Below, piece by piece: positions 1 to 8,926 of a stretch of 64,000 bases of DNA. Both the position numbers and the translations under genes were made by a program. The DNA is from Streptomyces fuscichromogenes (GTDB lineage: Bacteria; Actinomycetota; Actinomycetes; Streptomycetales; Streptomycetaceae). A model generated the notes under the pieces. That model saw only the letters and a program-made list of their open reading frames with translations. It made no database searches and was not told the origin of the DNA. Every line of letters begins with the position of its first letter. Position 1 is the first letter of the stretch. The DNA lies in NCBI RefSeq assembly GCF_014645815.1, contig NZ_BMML01000002.1:62001-126000 (forward strand), in the 5' to 3' direction.

Positions 1-25
1 GGTTCGGCCGTGCTAGCGTCGGAGC

Positions 26-50
26 AGTCGACTAAGTCAGTCGACTAACT
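26..50. promoter_or_regulatory. HxlR-type operator / promoter region of SDR gene
   Basis: Two copies of the palindrome AGTCGACT lie at 26-33 and 39-46. The second is the core of a longer imperfect palindrome, AGTnAGTCGACTnACT, at 35-50. Such sites commonly precede NmrA-type SDR genes that are controlled by a divergent HxlR repressor. The regulator would lie to the left of the window, so the pairing is inference. Confidence 0.55.
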
Positions 51-65
51 AACAGGGGGTCAGTG

Positions 66-914
66 ATGATCACAGTGACGGGCGCGACCGGCAACATCGG
101 CCGGACGCTGACGGACCTGCTGGTGGACGCGGGCGAGGACGTGGTGGCGGTGTCCCGGCACCCCCGGCAGGCGGCCGGGGGGCGGCCCGGTCTCCGATGG
201 GCCGAGGGCCATGTCGGTGACGCGGCGAGCATGCGGGCGCCCCTGGCCGGCGCCCGCGCCCTCTTCATCGTCCTGGGCGGCGAGCTCAACGCCCACGGCG
301 AGAACCCGGAGTCGCTGCTCCGGGCGGCCGCGGACGCCGGTGTCGAACGGGTCGTCCTGGTCTCCTCCCAGGTCGGCGCGACCCGCCCGGAGGCGCCCTC
401 GCACGCCCGGCTGCGCGCGTTCGAGGCGGCGGTACGCGCGTCGGGCCTCGACTTCACGATCCTGCGTCCTGGCGGCTTCGCCTCCAACGCCTTCGCCTGG
501 GCCGACACGATCCGCACCAAGCGCACGGTCTTCGCCCCGTTCGCCGACGTGGCCCTCCCGGTCGTCGACCCCGCGGACATCGCGGCGGTGGCGGCGAAGG
601 CGCTCCGCGAGAACGGCCACGGGGGCCGCGTCCACGAGCTGACGGGCCCGGAGCTCATCAGCCCGCGTCAGCAGACGGCGGCCATCTCCGCGGCGCTGGG
701 CGAGGAGGTGACGTTCGTGGAACTCTCCCGAGAGGAGGCGTACGAGGTCATGTCCCGCTTCATGCCGCGGGAGGCGGCCGCGGGCACGCTGGACGTCCTG
801 GGGGCACCGCTCCCCGCGGAGCTCAGGATCAGCCCCGACGTGGAGACGGCACTGGGGAGGCCGGCGGGCGGGTTCGGCGGATGGGTGAGGCGGAACCTGC
901 CGGCGTTCCGGTAG
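66..914 (+). CDS. NmrA-like NAD(P)-binding SDR protein
   Basis: Atypical short-chain dehydrogenase of the NmrA/NAD(P)H-binding family, 282 aa, predicted cytosolic. The N-terminus reads MITVTGATGNIGRTL, the glycine-rich Rossmann dinucleotide motif (TGATGNIG). LRPGGFASNAF in the middle matches the family's LRP-x-F/G region. No Tyr-x-x-x-Lys catalytic pair of classical SDRs is evident, as usual for this subgroup, so the role may be NAD(P)H sensing or quinone reduction. A purine-rich Shine-Dalgarno at 54-59 favours the ATG at 66; a GTG at 63 is possible. Upstream AGTCGACT palindromes suggest inducible control by a HxlR repressor. The substrate is unknown. Confidence 0.8.
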   Translation: MITVTGATGNIGRTLTDLLVDAGEDVVAVSRHPRQAAGGRPGLRWAEGHVGDAASMRAPLAGARALFIVLGGELNAHGENPESLLRAAADAGVERVVLVSSQVGATRPEAPSHARLRAFEAAVRASGLDFTILRPGGFASNAFAWADTIRTKRTVFAPFADVALPVVDPADIAAVAAKALRENGHGGRVHELTGPELISPRQQTAAISAALGEEVTFVELSREEAYEVMSRFMPREAAAGTLDVLGAPLPAELRISPDVETALGRPAGGFGGWVRRNLPAFR

Positions 915-1021
915 CGGGTGCGTCGGGTGCGCTGGGTGCCCCGTGCGCCCGGGACTCCGTGCGCCCGGGTGTCCCGTGCGCACTGGGCACCCGTGCGCCC
1001 GGCTTCCCGGGCCTCACCCCT

Positions 1022-2191
1022 TCACAGCGCGGCCCGTACCGCCTCGACGAGCGTGGCCGCCCGGGTGTCCTCCGTCCCCTCGACGATGCTGTTCATGACG
1101 TACGCGAACGCGATGCCGTGCTCGGGGTCGGCGAAGCCCAGCGATCCGCCGCGGCCGGGGTGGCCGAAGGCGCGGGGACCGGTCAGGGGGTTGGTGTCGA
1201 CCGGCAGCATGTACCCGGAGGCGTACCGGACCGGGAACATGATGACCTTGTCCACCCCGGCGGCCTGCTCCGCGGTCGCCGACGCGAGCGTCTCCGGGCT
1301 GAACAGCCGTACCCCGTCCACGTCCCCGATCAGCGCGGCGTACATCCGCGCGAGGCCCCGCGCGGTGCCGATCCCGTTGGAGGCGGGCAGCTCCGCGGCC
1401 TGCACCTCGGCCGAGTTGAAGTCGATCTCGGCGGGGTCGGTGACGGTGAACGCCCTGTTGCTCAGCGACCGCGGATCCTGGAGCGCGGCGACGAACTCCC
1501 GCACCTCCGGCGGCACGAGATCCAGCGGTACGGTGCTCAGGTCGACCTCCGGCTTCGGGTACACCATCCGGCTGACCCGCCCGCGCTCGGCCGCCGGCAG
1601 CCCGATGAAGAAGTCGAGGCCCAGCGGCCCGGCGACCTCCTCGGCGAAGAACCGTCCGGGGGTGCGCCCGGAGACCCGCCGGACGACCTCGCCCACCAGC
1701 CACCCGAACGTCCGCCCGTGATACCCGTGCGCGGTCCCCGGCTCCCATGCAGGCCGCTGTACGGCGAGGGCGTCGGCCATCGGCCGCCAGCGCAGCGCCT
1801 CGTCCAGCGGTACCGGCGGTTCGACCGTGACCACCCCGGCCCGGTGCGACAGCAGCCACCGCACCGGAATCCCGGCCTTCCCCTCGGCCCCGAACTCGGG
1901 CCAGTAGTCGGCCACCGGCGCATCGAGGTCCAACTCACCGCGCTGGGCCAGCAGATGGGCCACGGTGGCGGTGACGCCCTTGGTCGCCGAGTACACGAGC
2001 TGCAAGGTGTCCCGCTCCCACTCCCGCCCGGTGTCCGGGTCGGCCGCCCCGCCCCAGAGATCCACCACGGGCCGCCCGTCCCGGTACACGCACACGGCGG
2101 CCCCGACATCCCCCCGCTCGGCAAAGTTGGTGCGGAACGCGTCCCGCACTCCCTCGAACCCGTCGGCCACTTCCCCGTGAATGGTCGTCAT
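1022..2191 (-). CDS. Serine hydrolase, beta-lactamase family (class C-like)
   Basis: 389-aa penicillin-binding-protein/beta-lactamase-like serine hydrolase (esterase or D-aminopeptidase type). The SxxK nucleophile/base pair is SATK in LVYSATKGVTATV. A tyrosine motif follows in HGYHGRTFGW, and a C-terminal HPGRGGSLGF stretch replaces KTG. There is no signal peptide, so a cytosolic esterase is more likely than a secreted beta-lactamase. ATG at 2191 is preferred over the longer frame because GATGAGGGG lies just before it. It is transcribed divergently from the HTH/Clp_N gene at 2356 and shares its upstream region with the twin operators. The substrate cannot be inferred. Confidence 0.8.
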   Translation of the reverse strand: MTTIHGEVADGFEGVRDAFRTNFAERGDVGAAVCVYRDGRPVVDLWGGAADPDTGREWERDTLQLVYSATKGVTATVAHLLAQRGELDLDAPVADYWPEFGAEGKAGIPVRWLLSHRAGVVTVEPPVPLDEALRWRPMADALAVQRPAWEPGTAHGYHGRTFGWLVGEVVRRVSGRTPGRFFAEEVAGPLGLDFFIGLPAAERGRVSRMVYPKPEVDLSTVPLDLVPPEVREFVAALQDPRSLSNRAFTVTDPAEIDFNSAEVQAAELPASNGIGTARGLARMYAALIGDVDGVRLFSPETLASATAEQAAGVDKVIMFPVRYASGYMLPVDTNPLTGPRAFGHPGRGGSLGFADPEHGIAFAYVMNSIVEGTEDTRAATLVEAVRAAL

Positions 2192-2306
2192 CCCCTCATC
2201 CTGGCACCGGGAGCGTCCGGGCGGATGCCGTAAACGGGTCGGAGCGATGTGAGGGAGCGATGTGAGGGGGTGATGTGAGGGTGGTGATGTGATGGGGTGA
2301 CAGAAA

Positions 2307-2355
2307 TCGTCAATTGCAAGTTGACGACAGGGGATCGTCAATTTAAAGTTGACGC
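2307..2355. promoter_or_regulatory. Twin operators and leaderless promoter of the Clp_N gene
   Basis: Two near-identical inverted repeats, CGTCAA-N7-TTGACG, lie at 2308-2326 and 2336-2354, with centres 28 bp apart. The right arm of the first is a consensus -35 (TTGACG, 2321-2326). A 17-bp spacer leads to TAAAGT at 2344-2349, which places the transcription start at about 2356, the A of the ATG. The transcript should therefore be leaderless and the promoter sits between and within the two operators. The geometry suggests autorepression by the HTH-containing product; that is inference. Confidence 0.7.
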
Positions 2356-3060
2356 ATGAGTCCACTCGACATCAGCCTCGCGGACCTGATCGCCCGTCTC
2401 GACGAGGAGTTCCCGCAAGCCGACGAACTGGCCCGCGTCAGCGAGGCCCGACTGCGCGCTCAGACCCTGTCCGACCTCGGTGACCAGCTCATCGACCACT
2501 ACGTCAGCAAGGCCAAGCTGACCGGCGCGTCCTGGACCGAGATCGGCGACGCCATCGGGGTGTCCAAACAGGCCGCCCAGCAGCGCCACGCGCCCACCGC
2601 GTTCGAGCGGTTCAGCAACCTGAACCGGCACAGCATCGTGCTGGCCCAGGAGGCCGCCCGCACCTGCAAGCACGACTCCATCGGCACCGAACACCTCCTC
2701 CTCGGCCTGCTCGGCGAACCGCTCGGCCTGGCGTACGAGGTGCTGGTCGCGAAGACCGGGTCGGAACAGCGCGTCCGCGACGCGGTCCGGGAAGCGCTGC
2801 CCCCGGCCGGCCGGAAGGCGCCGCGCGGCCACATCCCGTTCCACGAGGAGAGCAAGGAGGCCATCGGCCAGGCCCGCCGGGCCGCCGCCGACCTCGGCCA
2901 CGACTGGGTCGGTACGGAACACACCCTCCTGGGCCTGATCCGCACCGAGCGGAGCCCGGCCGCCCGGATCCTCCGCGACCTCGGTTTCACGTCGGAGGAA
3001 CTGCACGAGACGGTCAAGACCGAGAACACCAGGCGCCTGGCCGCGCGAGACGGCCGCTGA
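2356..3060 (+). CDS. HTH plus double Clp N-domain protein
   Basis: 234-aa cytosolic protein. Residues 1-80 contain a helix-turn-helix (SWTEIGDAIGVSKQAAQQRH). Two Clp R/N-domain repeats follow, each with the hallmark GTEHLLLGL / GTEHTLLGL (residues about 110-125 and 190-205). There is no AAA+ ATPase module, so it is not a ClpC chaperone. It resembles the small Clp_N proteins of actinomycetes in which the Clp_N domain may serve as a ligand- or peptide-sensing unit attached to a DNA-binding domain. The promoter appears leaderless, with two operators immediately upstream, which supports an autoregulator role. A 15-bp perfect hairpin ends the unit. The regulated target could include the divergent serine hydrolase. 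Confidence 0.8.
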   Translation: MSPLDISLADLIARLDEEFPQADELARVSEARLRAQTLSDLGDQLIDHYVSKAKLTGASWTEIGDAIGVSKQAAQQRHAPTAFERFSNLNRHSIVLAQEAARTCKHDSIGTEHLLLGLLGEPLGLAYEVLVAKTGSEQRVRDAVREALPPAGRKAPRGHIPFHEESKEAIGQARRAAADLGHDWVGTEHTLLGLIRTERSPAARILRDLGFTSEELHETVKTENTRRLAARDGR

Positions 3061-3063
3061 CGA

Positions 3064-3099
3064 GTGATGCCCAGGAGGCCGGAACCTCCTGGGCATCAC
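3064..3099 (+). terminator. Hairpin terminator after Clp_N gene
   Basis: A perfect 15-bp stem (3064-3078 with 3085-3099) carries a 6-nt CCGGAA loop, starting 3 bp after the stop codon. There is no T-tract, as is common in Streptomyces. It lies between convergent genes and could act on both strands. Confidence 0.75.
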
Positions 3100-3105
3100 A
3101 TGCGC

Positions 3106-3165
3106 GTGCGTGGCCGTGCGTGGCCGTGCTTGGGCGTGCGTGGCCGTGCGTGGCCGTGCTTGGGC
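3106..3165. repeat. 30-bp tandem duplication of 10-bp units
   Basis: A 30-bp unit is repeated twice exactly (3106-3135 and 3136-3165). The unit itself is built of near-repeats of TGGCCGTGCG. It fills the gap between two convergent genes. Confidence 0.85.
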
Positions 3166-3182
3166 GTGTGGCCTGCGGACCG

Positions 3183-5117
3183 TCAGCCGTCCGTGGCCGT
3201 GACGTCCGAGGCGTACACGAGGGCGACCCGGTGGTTGTACTGGATGGTGTACATCGCCTTGGCGCCGGTGACGACCGCGCCGCTGGACGGGAAGAAGTCG
3301 TCCGTGAGGGACGGCGCCACGGTGGCCACATAGGCCTGACCGGCCGGTACCGAGTACATGCTCAGCGGGGCCTGCGTGGACGGCGACAGACCCGCCGGGT
3401 ACTCGGCGGCGTCCGGGTAGCTGGACCCGTACACCGCCACCGGCGAGGTGCCGTTCGCCGCGATCACCTGTACCCCGTGGGCGGGCGCGGTGTTGCAGCC
3501 GTGCGGGTTGTAGAACCACACCTTCGCGCCGCTGTACCAGATGGCGGTCCAGTCGCCGTCCTGGTCGGCGACCACGAACTGCTGCCCCGCCGCCGCCGTG
3601 CTGCCCCAGTCGTTGATCCGGTCGGTGCCCGCCGCGCCCGGGTGCAGCGCCTGGTCCCCGAAGAGGGGAGCGGTGTCACTGGGCTCGGTGCGCAGGTACA
3701 CGAAGTTCGACGCCTGCTGCGTCTCGGTGCACGCGGTGGTGGCGCCGGTCGGGTCGTCGGACGGGCAGATCTGGACGGTCTGCTGGTTGTCGGCGAAGCG
3801 CGGCGCGATGGTGACCACCGAGCCGGCCGGGCCGACGCCGTGCCGCCCGGTGCGCACCCCGAGCAGGCTCATGAAGTGGTTCCAGTCCCAGGACGGGCCC
3901 GGGTCCCAGTGCATGCCGGAGACGAGGGAGGACTTCGGCCCGGCGACGTTGTCGTGGCCGATGATGTGCTCGCGGTCCAGCGGTATGCCGAACCGGTCGG
4001 CGAGGTACTTCACCAGGTCGGCCGTGGCCTCGTACTGCGCCTCGGTGTACCAGGTGGCACCGTGCGCGGCGTAGCCCTCGTGCTCGATGCCGACCGAGTG
4101 CATGTTGGTGGAGTAGTTGCCCGCGTGGAAGGCGAGATCCTTCGTCGGCACCATCTGCGTCACCGCGCCGTCCGAGGACCGCATGACGTAGTGCGCCGCG
4201 GAGCCGCCCGGCTGCTGGAAGAGACTGACGGCGGTGTCGTACGACGTCTCGGTGTCGTGGATGACGATGCTGTCGATCCGGATGCCGTTGGCGGGCCGGT
4301 TGGACACCTGCCCGTTGGACGGCGACGCCGGCACGAAGGTACAGGCGACGGTGGTCGGGCACTCGACACCGGTGTCGGCCGCGGACGTCAGATCGAGCGA
4401 GGCCAACTGGCCGGTCGCCGGGTCGACATCGCTGTCGGCCGCCAGCTTCACGCGCTGGCCGTCGGCCGTCGTACGGCCTGCGCCCTTCTCCATGGTGGCG
4501 AAGACGCGGTCGGCGAAGGCCGCGGCGCCCTGCCGCTCGGTCGACTGGCTGTAACGGGCCACGGCCGCGTACCAGTTGCCGGGGTCGGTGGCGTCGCCCG
4601 AACCGGTCACGGCCTTCTGGTACGAGGCGAGCAGCGCCGCGCCACCGCGGATGTTGGCCGCCGGATCGGTACGCAGGTCCTCGGCCGACAGCCCGGTCAG
4701 CCTCGCGGCGGACTGGATGGTGTGCAGGGCCGGTTCGGCGGCGAGCTTCGCCACGTCCCCACGGCCCGCCGCGCCCGCGTCGCCACCGGCCATCATCGCC
4801 GGGGTGACGTCCGTCAGATGCATCGGGCCGTAGCCGCCGTCGGTACTGTGCTGCCCGGCATGGGTGTCCCACGCCGACTCCTGGTACGCCACCGCCAGCA
4901 GCACCTGACGCGGAACGTGGTACGCGTCGGCGGCGGCCGCGAAGTCCCCCTGCAGGGAGCTGACTCCACCGGCTGCTCCATCGCCTGCTCCACCGGCGGC
5001 CAGCGCCGGCGCCGGCACGGCCGCCCCGCCCGAAACGGCGAGCGCGGCAAGGGCGGTCAGCACGACCGGACGACGGCGCTTCGACGCGTCGCCGCGTCTG
5101 GAATTGCTTGAACTCAT
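3183..5117 (-). CDS. Secreted N-acetylmuramoyl-L-alanine amidase
   Basis: 644-aa exported peptidoglycan hydrolase. Residues 1-41 form a signal peptide ([21 protein letters not shown], cleaved near PALAAG). Residues 55-200 resemble a lysozyme/transglycosylase-like fold ([22 protein letters not shown]). Residues 280-415 are an Amidase_2/PGRP-like zinc amidase: His287 in [20 protein letters not shown], and a C-terminal HWDPGPSW zinc/active-site motif. The remaining 230 residues look like SH3-type wall-binding repeats ([19 protein letters not shown]). The start at 5117 is chosen because the extra 30 upstream residues would bury the signal peptide. It probably cleaves stem peptides from muramic acid during growth or lysis. 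Convergent with the Clp_N gene. Confidence 0.85.
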   Translation of the reverse strand: MSSSNSRRGDASKRRRPVVLTALAALAVSGGAAVPAPALAAGGAGDGAAGGVSSLQGDFAAAADAYHVPRQVLLAVAYQESAWDTHAGQHSTDGGYGPMHLTDVTPAMMAGGDAGAAGRGDVAKLAAEPALHTIQSAARLTGLSAEDLRTDPAANIRGGAALLASYQKAVTGSGDATDPGNWYAAVARYSQSTERQGAAAFADRVFATMEKGAGRTTADGQRVKLAADSDVDPATGQLASLDLTSAADTGVECPTTVACTFVPASPSNGQVSNRPANGIRIDSIVIHDTETSYDTAVSLFQQPGGSAAHYVMRSSDGAVTQMVPTKDLAFHAGNYSTNMHSVGIEHEGYAAHGATWYTEAQYEATADLVKYLADRFGIPLDREHIIGHDNVAGPKSSLVSGMHWDPGPSWDWNHFMSLLGVRTGRHGVGPAGSVVTIAPRFADNQQTVQICPSDDPTGATTACTETQQASNFVYLRTEPSDTAPLFGDQALHPGAAGTDRINDWGSTAAAGQQFVVADQDGDWTAIWYSGAKVWFYNPHGCNTAPAHGVQVIAANGTSPVAVYGSSYPDAAEYPAGLSPSTQAPLSMYSVPAGQAYVATVAPSLTDDFFPSSGAVVTGAKAMYTIQYNHRVALVYASDVTATDG

Positions 5118-5380
5118 GGAAAGTCCCCGGACCTCGGAGGAACAAATGGCGGAATGGAGGATGCGTACGACGGGAGATCGGTTCATCGACCGCCCCGGTA
5201 CGCACACGGCTCCGCGCCCTACGCGGGGCTCCGTCCGTCGACGCCTGGAAGTGGATGATCCCCCTCAGGGCGAACTGGAGTCAACTACGGTCGAAAACAA
5301 GGCACTTGCGTATGCGCAGGAGTGGTGAAGAGCCCCACCCGTCGGGTGACGTCTCCGTGAACACCACGTCCGCGGCGGGC
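5118..5380. other. Intergenic region, amidase upstream side
   Basis: Divergent spacer between the amidase and the first small secreted gene. It contains GC-rich imperfect hairpins around 5210-5235. No riboswitch of the type found before other Streptomyces wall hydrolases was recognised. The short ORFs here lack codon bias and ribosome binding sites. Confidence 0.4.
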
Positions 5381-5418
5381 GCCGCTTGCCTTCTCGTGAT
5401 CCTTGCGCGTCAATGTGG
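5381..5418 (+). promoter_or_regulatory. Conserved upstream block, copy 1
   Basis: A 38-bp block that recurs at 8837-8874 with a single mismatch. In both places it precedes a gene of the same small secreted family, at nearly the same distance (56 and 53 bp from the start codon). It is probably a shared promoter or regulator-binding region. Confidence 0.6.
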
Positions 5419-5473
5419 GCGATCGCCTGACGAGATGTCAGAAATGTGCGGTCTCTTCGAGAGGAGCCGAGTC

Positions 5474-5983
5474 GTGAGACGTACGAGAGGCGCGAGCCGC
5501 AGGAACCGGAAGTTACGCGCGGCGGTGACCGCCACGGTCACCGCCACCACCGCCGTTCTGCTGGCCGGCACCGTGGCGCTGGCCCCCGGGGCGGCCGCGG
5601 TGACCCCGACGCAGGCCACCACCCAGTACGACTGCGACCTCCTGGGTTGGACCAACGGCCAGTTGACGGCCACTCAGACCGGTTCGTACGTGACGATCAC
5701 CATCCAGCTCTCGGTGACCGCCCCCCTCGCCGTCCCGTGGTACAGCATCCCCTCGACCCTGGTGCTCGACGACATCAACACCGGGCGGCCGGTCTACTTC
5801 GCGGGAACCGTGAATCCTCCCATCTCCACAGGCGACCCGATCGTCCTCGGCCCGCTCCCGGGCGTGGTCGACCCCGGCGAGAGCCTGGACGCCTACGGGC
5901 AGGAGCTGACCTTCCAGCTGTACGGCATCAGAATCTCCTGCGAGGCGGTCTCCCCGTTGTCCCCGGGCCCCTTCACCTTCTGA
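5474..5983 (+). CDS. Small secreted protein, paralogue A
   Basis: 169-aa exported protein of a family I cannot name. GTG start at 5474 with AGAGGAG 7 bp upstream. A twin-arginine-like basic N-region (RRTRGASRRNRKLR) and hydrophobic segment end in GAAAVTPTQ, a likely signal-peptidase site. The mature part, about 130 aa, is beta-rich, has two cysteines (YDCDLLGW and ISCEAV) that could form one disulfide, and ends SPGPFTF. It is clearly paralogous to the product at 8927-9421: both share YDC-x-x-LG, VTITI/ATITV, LVLDDINTG/LVLYDINTG, FQLYGI/FVLYGI and PGP-x-x-F. The function is unknown; a wall-associated or extracellular binding role is possible. Confidence 0.75.
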   Translation: MRRTRGASRRNRKLRAAVTATVTATTAVLLAGTVALAPGAAAVTPTQATTQYDCDLLGWTNGQLTATQTGSYVTITIQLSVTAPLAVPWYSIPSTLVLDDINTGRPVYFAGTVNPPISTGDPIVLGPLPGVVDPGESLDAYGQELTFQLYGIRISCEAVSPLSPGPFTF

Positions 5984-6130
5984 AGCTGATGCTGACGCTG
6001 ACGCGCCCCGCGCCGACGCCGGTCGCCTCCTCGGCCCCTCGACAGGATCCGTCCCGCGCCGGCCCGACCCGCCCGGCATGAGACAGTCGGGCACCACCGG
6101 CCACCGAGCCCCGCCGAGGAGAAGAGCATC

Positions 6131-6607
6131 ATGAGAGCGCTGCCCGCCGTCACCGACCGCAAGGAGTTCGACGCCCTGGTCGTCAGGACCGACTACGAGG
6201 ACGACCGGGCCTGGCAGGACGTGACGGCGGCACTGACGGCGCCCTGGGGAGACGGCGCGTACGAGGCATGCGTCCACTTCGTCGACGACCCGGCCTGGGC
6301 GGACGCGGTCGCCGACGACATACTCCCCGCGGTCTGCGCCGACGAGAACCTCGCCGTGGTGTTCCTGGCCGACCGGACGACCATGCGGACCGGGAGCCAC
6401 CCGCTGCTCGCGATCACCACCCTCACCCGCGAGGAATGCGTGGACGACGAGGACTACGAGCAACTGACCGAGTTCGGAACCGAGTTCCGCACCACACCGG
6501 CAGGCGTCCACGACGTCCACGCGAACCTGAGCATCGGCAACCTGGGCTTCGAGGAGTACGCGGAGTGGGCCCGCGACGACGCCGAGGGCATCTACCGGTC
6601 CGCCTGA
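6131..6607 (+). CDS. Conserved hypothetical protein (DUF6924-like)
   Basis: 158-aa acidic cytosolic protein beginning MRALPAVTDRKEFDALVVRT, with a DYEDDRAWQDV segment and the C-terminal pattern NLSIGNLGFEEYAEWA. This pattern matches a Streptomyces family I associate with DUF6924; that assignment is from memory. No catalytic motif or membrane segment is visible. GAGGAGAAG at 6117-6125 provides the ribosome binding site. It ends 51 bp before the convergent kinase gene, and the gap holds repeats of ACCCGACAGG. No function can be given. Confidence 0.65.
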   Translation: MRALPAVTDRKEFDALVVRTDYEDDRAWQDVTAALTAPWGDGAYEACVHFVDDPAWADAVADDILPAVCADENLAVVFLADRTTMRTGSHPLLAITTLTREECVDDEDYEQLTEFGTEFRTTPAGVHDVHANLSIGNLGFEEYAEWARDDAEGIYRSA

Positions 6608-6658
6608 GGCGAGCTGACCCGTCGACCCGACAGGACCCGACAGGACCCGGCAGCGGTG

Positions 6659-8641
6659 TCAGGACCAGGTCCACGCCTGGTTGCTGTTGCCGGCGCAGCT
6701 CCATGCCTGGATCCGCTGGCCGTCCTGGCCGGACGAGGCGGCATCCGCGTCCAGGCAGAAGCCATCCGGAAGACTGACCAGGGACTGACCTCCGTCCGGC
6801 CCCGAGTCGCCGAGCTTCCACCGCTGCCCCTGCAGCCCGTCGCAGGCCCTGCCGTGGACCCCGTGACCGTTCTGGCCGGAGCCGGCGCTGTCGGCCTCCA
6901 GACAGAACCGGCTGCCCCGGTTGACGACGATGTACTGCCCGTCCCGCCCGGGAACGGCGTACAGCGCCCACTTCTGTTTGGCGACGTCCGCGCACTCCAG
7001 GACCTGGACGTCGGTGCTGTCCGCACCGGCGCCGAGGCATCGGGGGCCCGGCGTACCGTTGATGATCTCCGTCACGGTGACCGCGCCGGCCCGCACCGGA
7101 CCGCGCGGGCCGTAGAGGAGCCTCTTGGTCTCCGGGCCGACCCTGCCGTCGACATCCGCTCCCGTCTCGGTCTGGAACGCCTTGACGGCGGCGCGGGTCA
7201 CGGCGTCGAAGTCCCCGTCGACCGGGACGTACAGGCCGTGGGCGTTGAGCAGGCTCTGCAGGAGAGTGACGCACGCGGCCGAGGCTCCCGCGGTTCCTGC
7301 GGTTCCCGCGGTGATCTCGTCGGGACAGGACGCGGACCGCAGGTCCGAGACCGACAGGCTCGGCGATGACGCCTTCGCCGAGCCGGTGGCCGTCGGCTCC
7401 CCGCTGGTCGAGGCCGCCGCGGAAGGGGAGCTCGACACGGAGTCAGACGCGGCCGGGGTGCCGGGCGCGGAAACCGGATCGCCGGTCACGGAGAGGGTGG
7501 ACGGCGGCACGGAACCGGCCGAAGCGGGGTCGTCCCGCTCGGACAGCAGCGCCACGGTGACACCACCGGCGATCAGGACGGCTGCCGCCGTCACCGCTCC
7601 CACCAGCGCCTTTTTATGCTTACGACGGACCTCGGGCGCGGCGGGCACGGTGGCCGGGCCGACGGCTGCGGGAGCCGCCGGCGGTCTCGCCCCGCGAGCC
7701 GCCCGAGGCGTCCGGGGCGGTACCCGCACCGGTACCGGTGCTGAGAGCTGATGTCCGATGGCGGTCCGGAACACCTCGTCCGGCGCGGGCCGGGACTCGG
7801 GATCCTTGTCCAGGCAGGCGCGCACGAACGCGCCCAGCTCCGGATCCGCGGCCGTCACCTTGCCGAGGACTTCCTCCCGGGGCGGGTCGAAGGCGACCCG
7901 GTGCAGGACGTCGACCCCCGTGCCCTCACCGAACGGCGGAGTTCCCGCGACCGCGTACGCCAGGGTGGACGCGAGCGAGAAGACGTCGGACGCGGCCGTC
8001 ACCTCCGTACCCCGGACCTGTTCCGGGGACATGAAGGCGGGCGTGCCCACGTTCTGGCCCGTGACGGTGATCGATGTGGCGTCGGCGGCCTGGACGATCC
8101 CGAAGTCGATGACGCGGGCCCCGTCGGCCGCCAGGATCACGTTGGACGGCTTGAGGTCGCGGTGGACGATGCCCTCGCGCCAGACCGCCTCGACCGCCCG
8201 TGCCAGGTCCGCCACCAGCCGCCAGGCGGCCTCCGCGGTCATCGGCCCGCGCGCGTCGACGGCCTCGGCGAGCGTGGGCCCCGGTATGTACTCGGTCGCC
8301 ACCCACAGCAGCTCGTCGTCGGTGCCGCTGCCCAACAACCGTGCGGTGTGCGCTCCTTGGACCCGTCCCAGGGCACTGACCTCACGGTCGAAACGCTTAC
8401 GGAAGAGCGGATCCTCCGCGTACTCGGGCCGCACCACCTTGACGGCGGCCTGCCCCGCACCTCCACCGGCGTTCCGCCCCAGATAGACCCGGCCCATCGC
8501 GCCGCTGCCCAGCACCGAGGTCAGGATGTAGGGGCCGACCCGGGTGGGATCGCTCTTCCGCAACGGGACCGGCAGGGGCGGTTCCATACCGGCCGCCGCG
8601 TAGGCCGTCACGTCGGACCCGCTGCGGTAGTGGTCAGGCAT
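6659..8641 (-). CDS. Ser/Thr protein kinase with PGBD and ricin-type lectin domains
   Basis: 660-aa receptor-like membrane kinase. Kinase domain about 37-300: glycine loop GSGAMGRVYLG (45-55), Lys68, HRDLKPSN (160-167), DFG (179-181), SPEQ (205-208). A Pro/Ala-rich linker precedes one transmembrane helix (345-366). The extracellular part has a Ser/Thr-rich stretch, a peptidoglycan-binding domain (455-512, GDFDAVTRAAVKAFQ) and a C-terminal ricin-B-like trefoil with repeated Q-x-W (QKWALY, QRWKLG, QAWTWS). The design suggests that wall or carbohydrate binding outside controls phosphorylation inside, as for PASTA kinases but with different sensors. ATG at 8641 begins the family-typical MPDHYRSG leader. 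The targets are unknown. Confidence 0.9.
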   Translation of the reverse strand: MPDHYRSGSDVTAYAAAGMEPPLPVPLRKSDPTRVGPYILTSVLGSGAMGRVYLGRNAGGGAGQAAVKVVRPEYAEDPLFRKRFDREVSALGRVQGAHTARLLGSGTDDELLWVATEYIPGPTLAEAVDARGPMTAEAAWRLVADLARAVEAVWREGIVHRDLKPSNVILAADGARVIDFGIVQAADATSITVTGQNVGTPAFMSPEQVRGTEVTAASDVFSLASTLAYAVAGTPPFGEGTGVDVLHRVAFDPPREEVLGKVTAADPELGAFVRACLDKDPESRPAPDEVFRTAIGHQLSAPVPVRVPPRTPRAARGARPPAAPAAVGPATVPAAPEVRRKHKKALVGAVTAAAVLIAGGVTVALLSERDDPASAGSVPPSTLSVTGDPVSAPGTPAASDSVSSSPSAAASTSGEPTATGSAKASSPSLSVSDLRSASCPDEITAGTAGTAGASAACVTLLQSLLNAHGLYVPVDGDFDAVTRAAVKAFQTETGADVDGRVGPETKRLLYGPRGPVRAGAVTVTEIINGTPGPRCLGAGADSTDVQVLECADVAKQKWALYAVPGRDGQYIVVNRGSRFCLEADSAGSGQNGHGVHGRACDGLQGQRWKLGDSGPDGGQSLVSLPDGFCLDADAASSGQDGQRIQAWSCAGNSNQAWTWS

Positions 8642-8836
8642 GGGAATCCAGGTGTCTCGCGTGCCGCATGAGACCGGGAGACTAACGCAACAACCCTTCA
8701 TCAAAGACGAGTTGCCCTCGATCCTGCCCTTGTGGTCAGGGACGATCCCACGAGGCCGGGCCCACCCCCCCCGCCGACGGGCGCCGACACCGACACGTCC
8801 GTCCCGCAGAGGCCTTGGACACACGAGGCCGTCCGT

Positions 8837-8874
8837 GCCGCTTGCCTTCTCGTGATCCCTGCGCGTCAATGTGG
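8837..8874 (+). promoter_or_regulatory. Conserved upstream block, copy 2
   Basis: Second copy of the 38-bp block of 5381-5418, one mismatch, ending 53 bp before the start of the paralogous secreted-protein gene. The conservation exceeds that of the surrounding spacer and points to a shared control element. Confidence 0.6.
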
Positions 8875-8926
8875 CCGACATCCGACGTGACGTCGGGAAC
8901 GTGAGTCCTCCGCAAGGGGAGTGATC

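Noticed and set aside
5118..5380. c-di-AMP (ydaO-type) riboswitch upstream of the amidase
   Set aside because: The conserved aptamer sequence blocks seen before other Streptomyces wall hydrolases are not visible.
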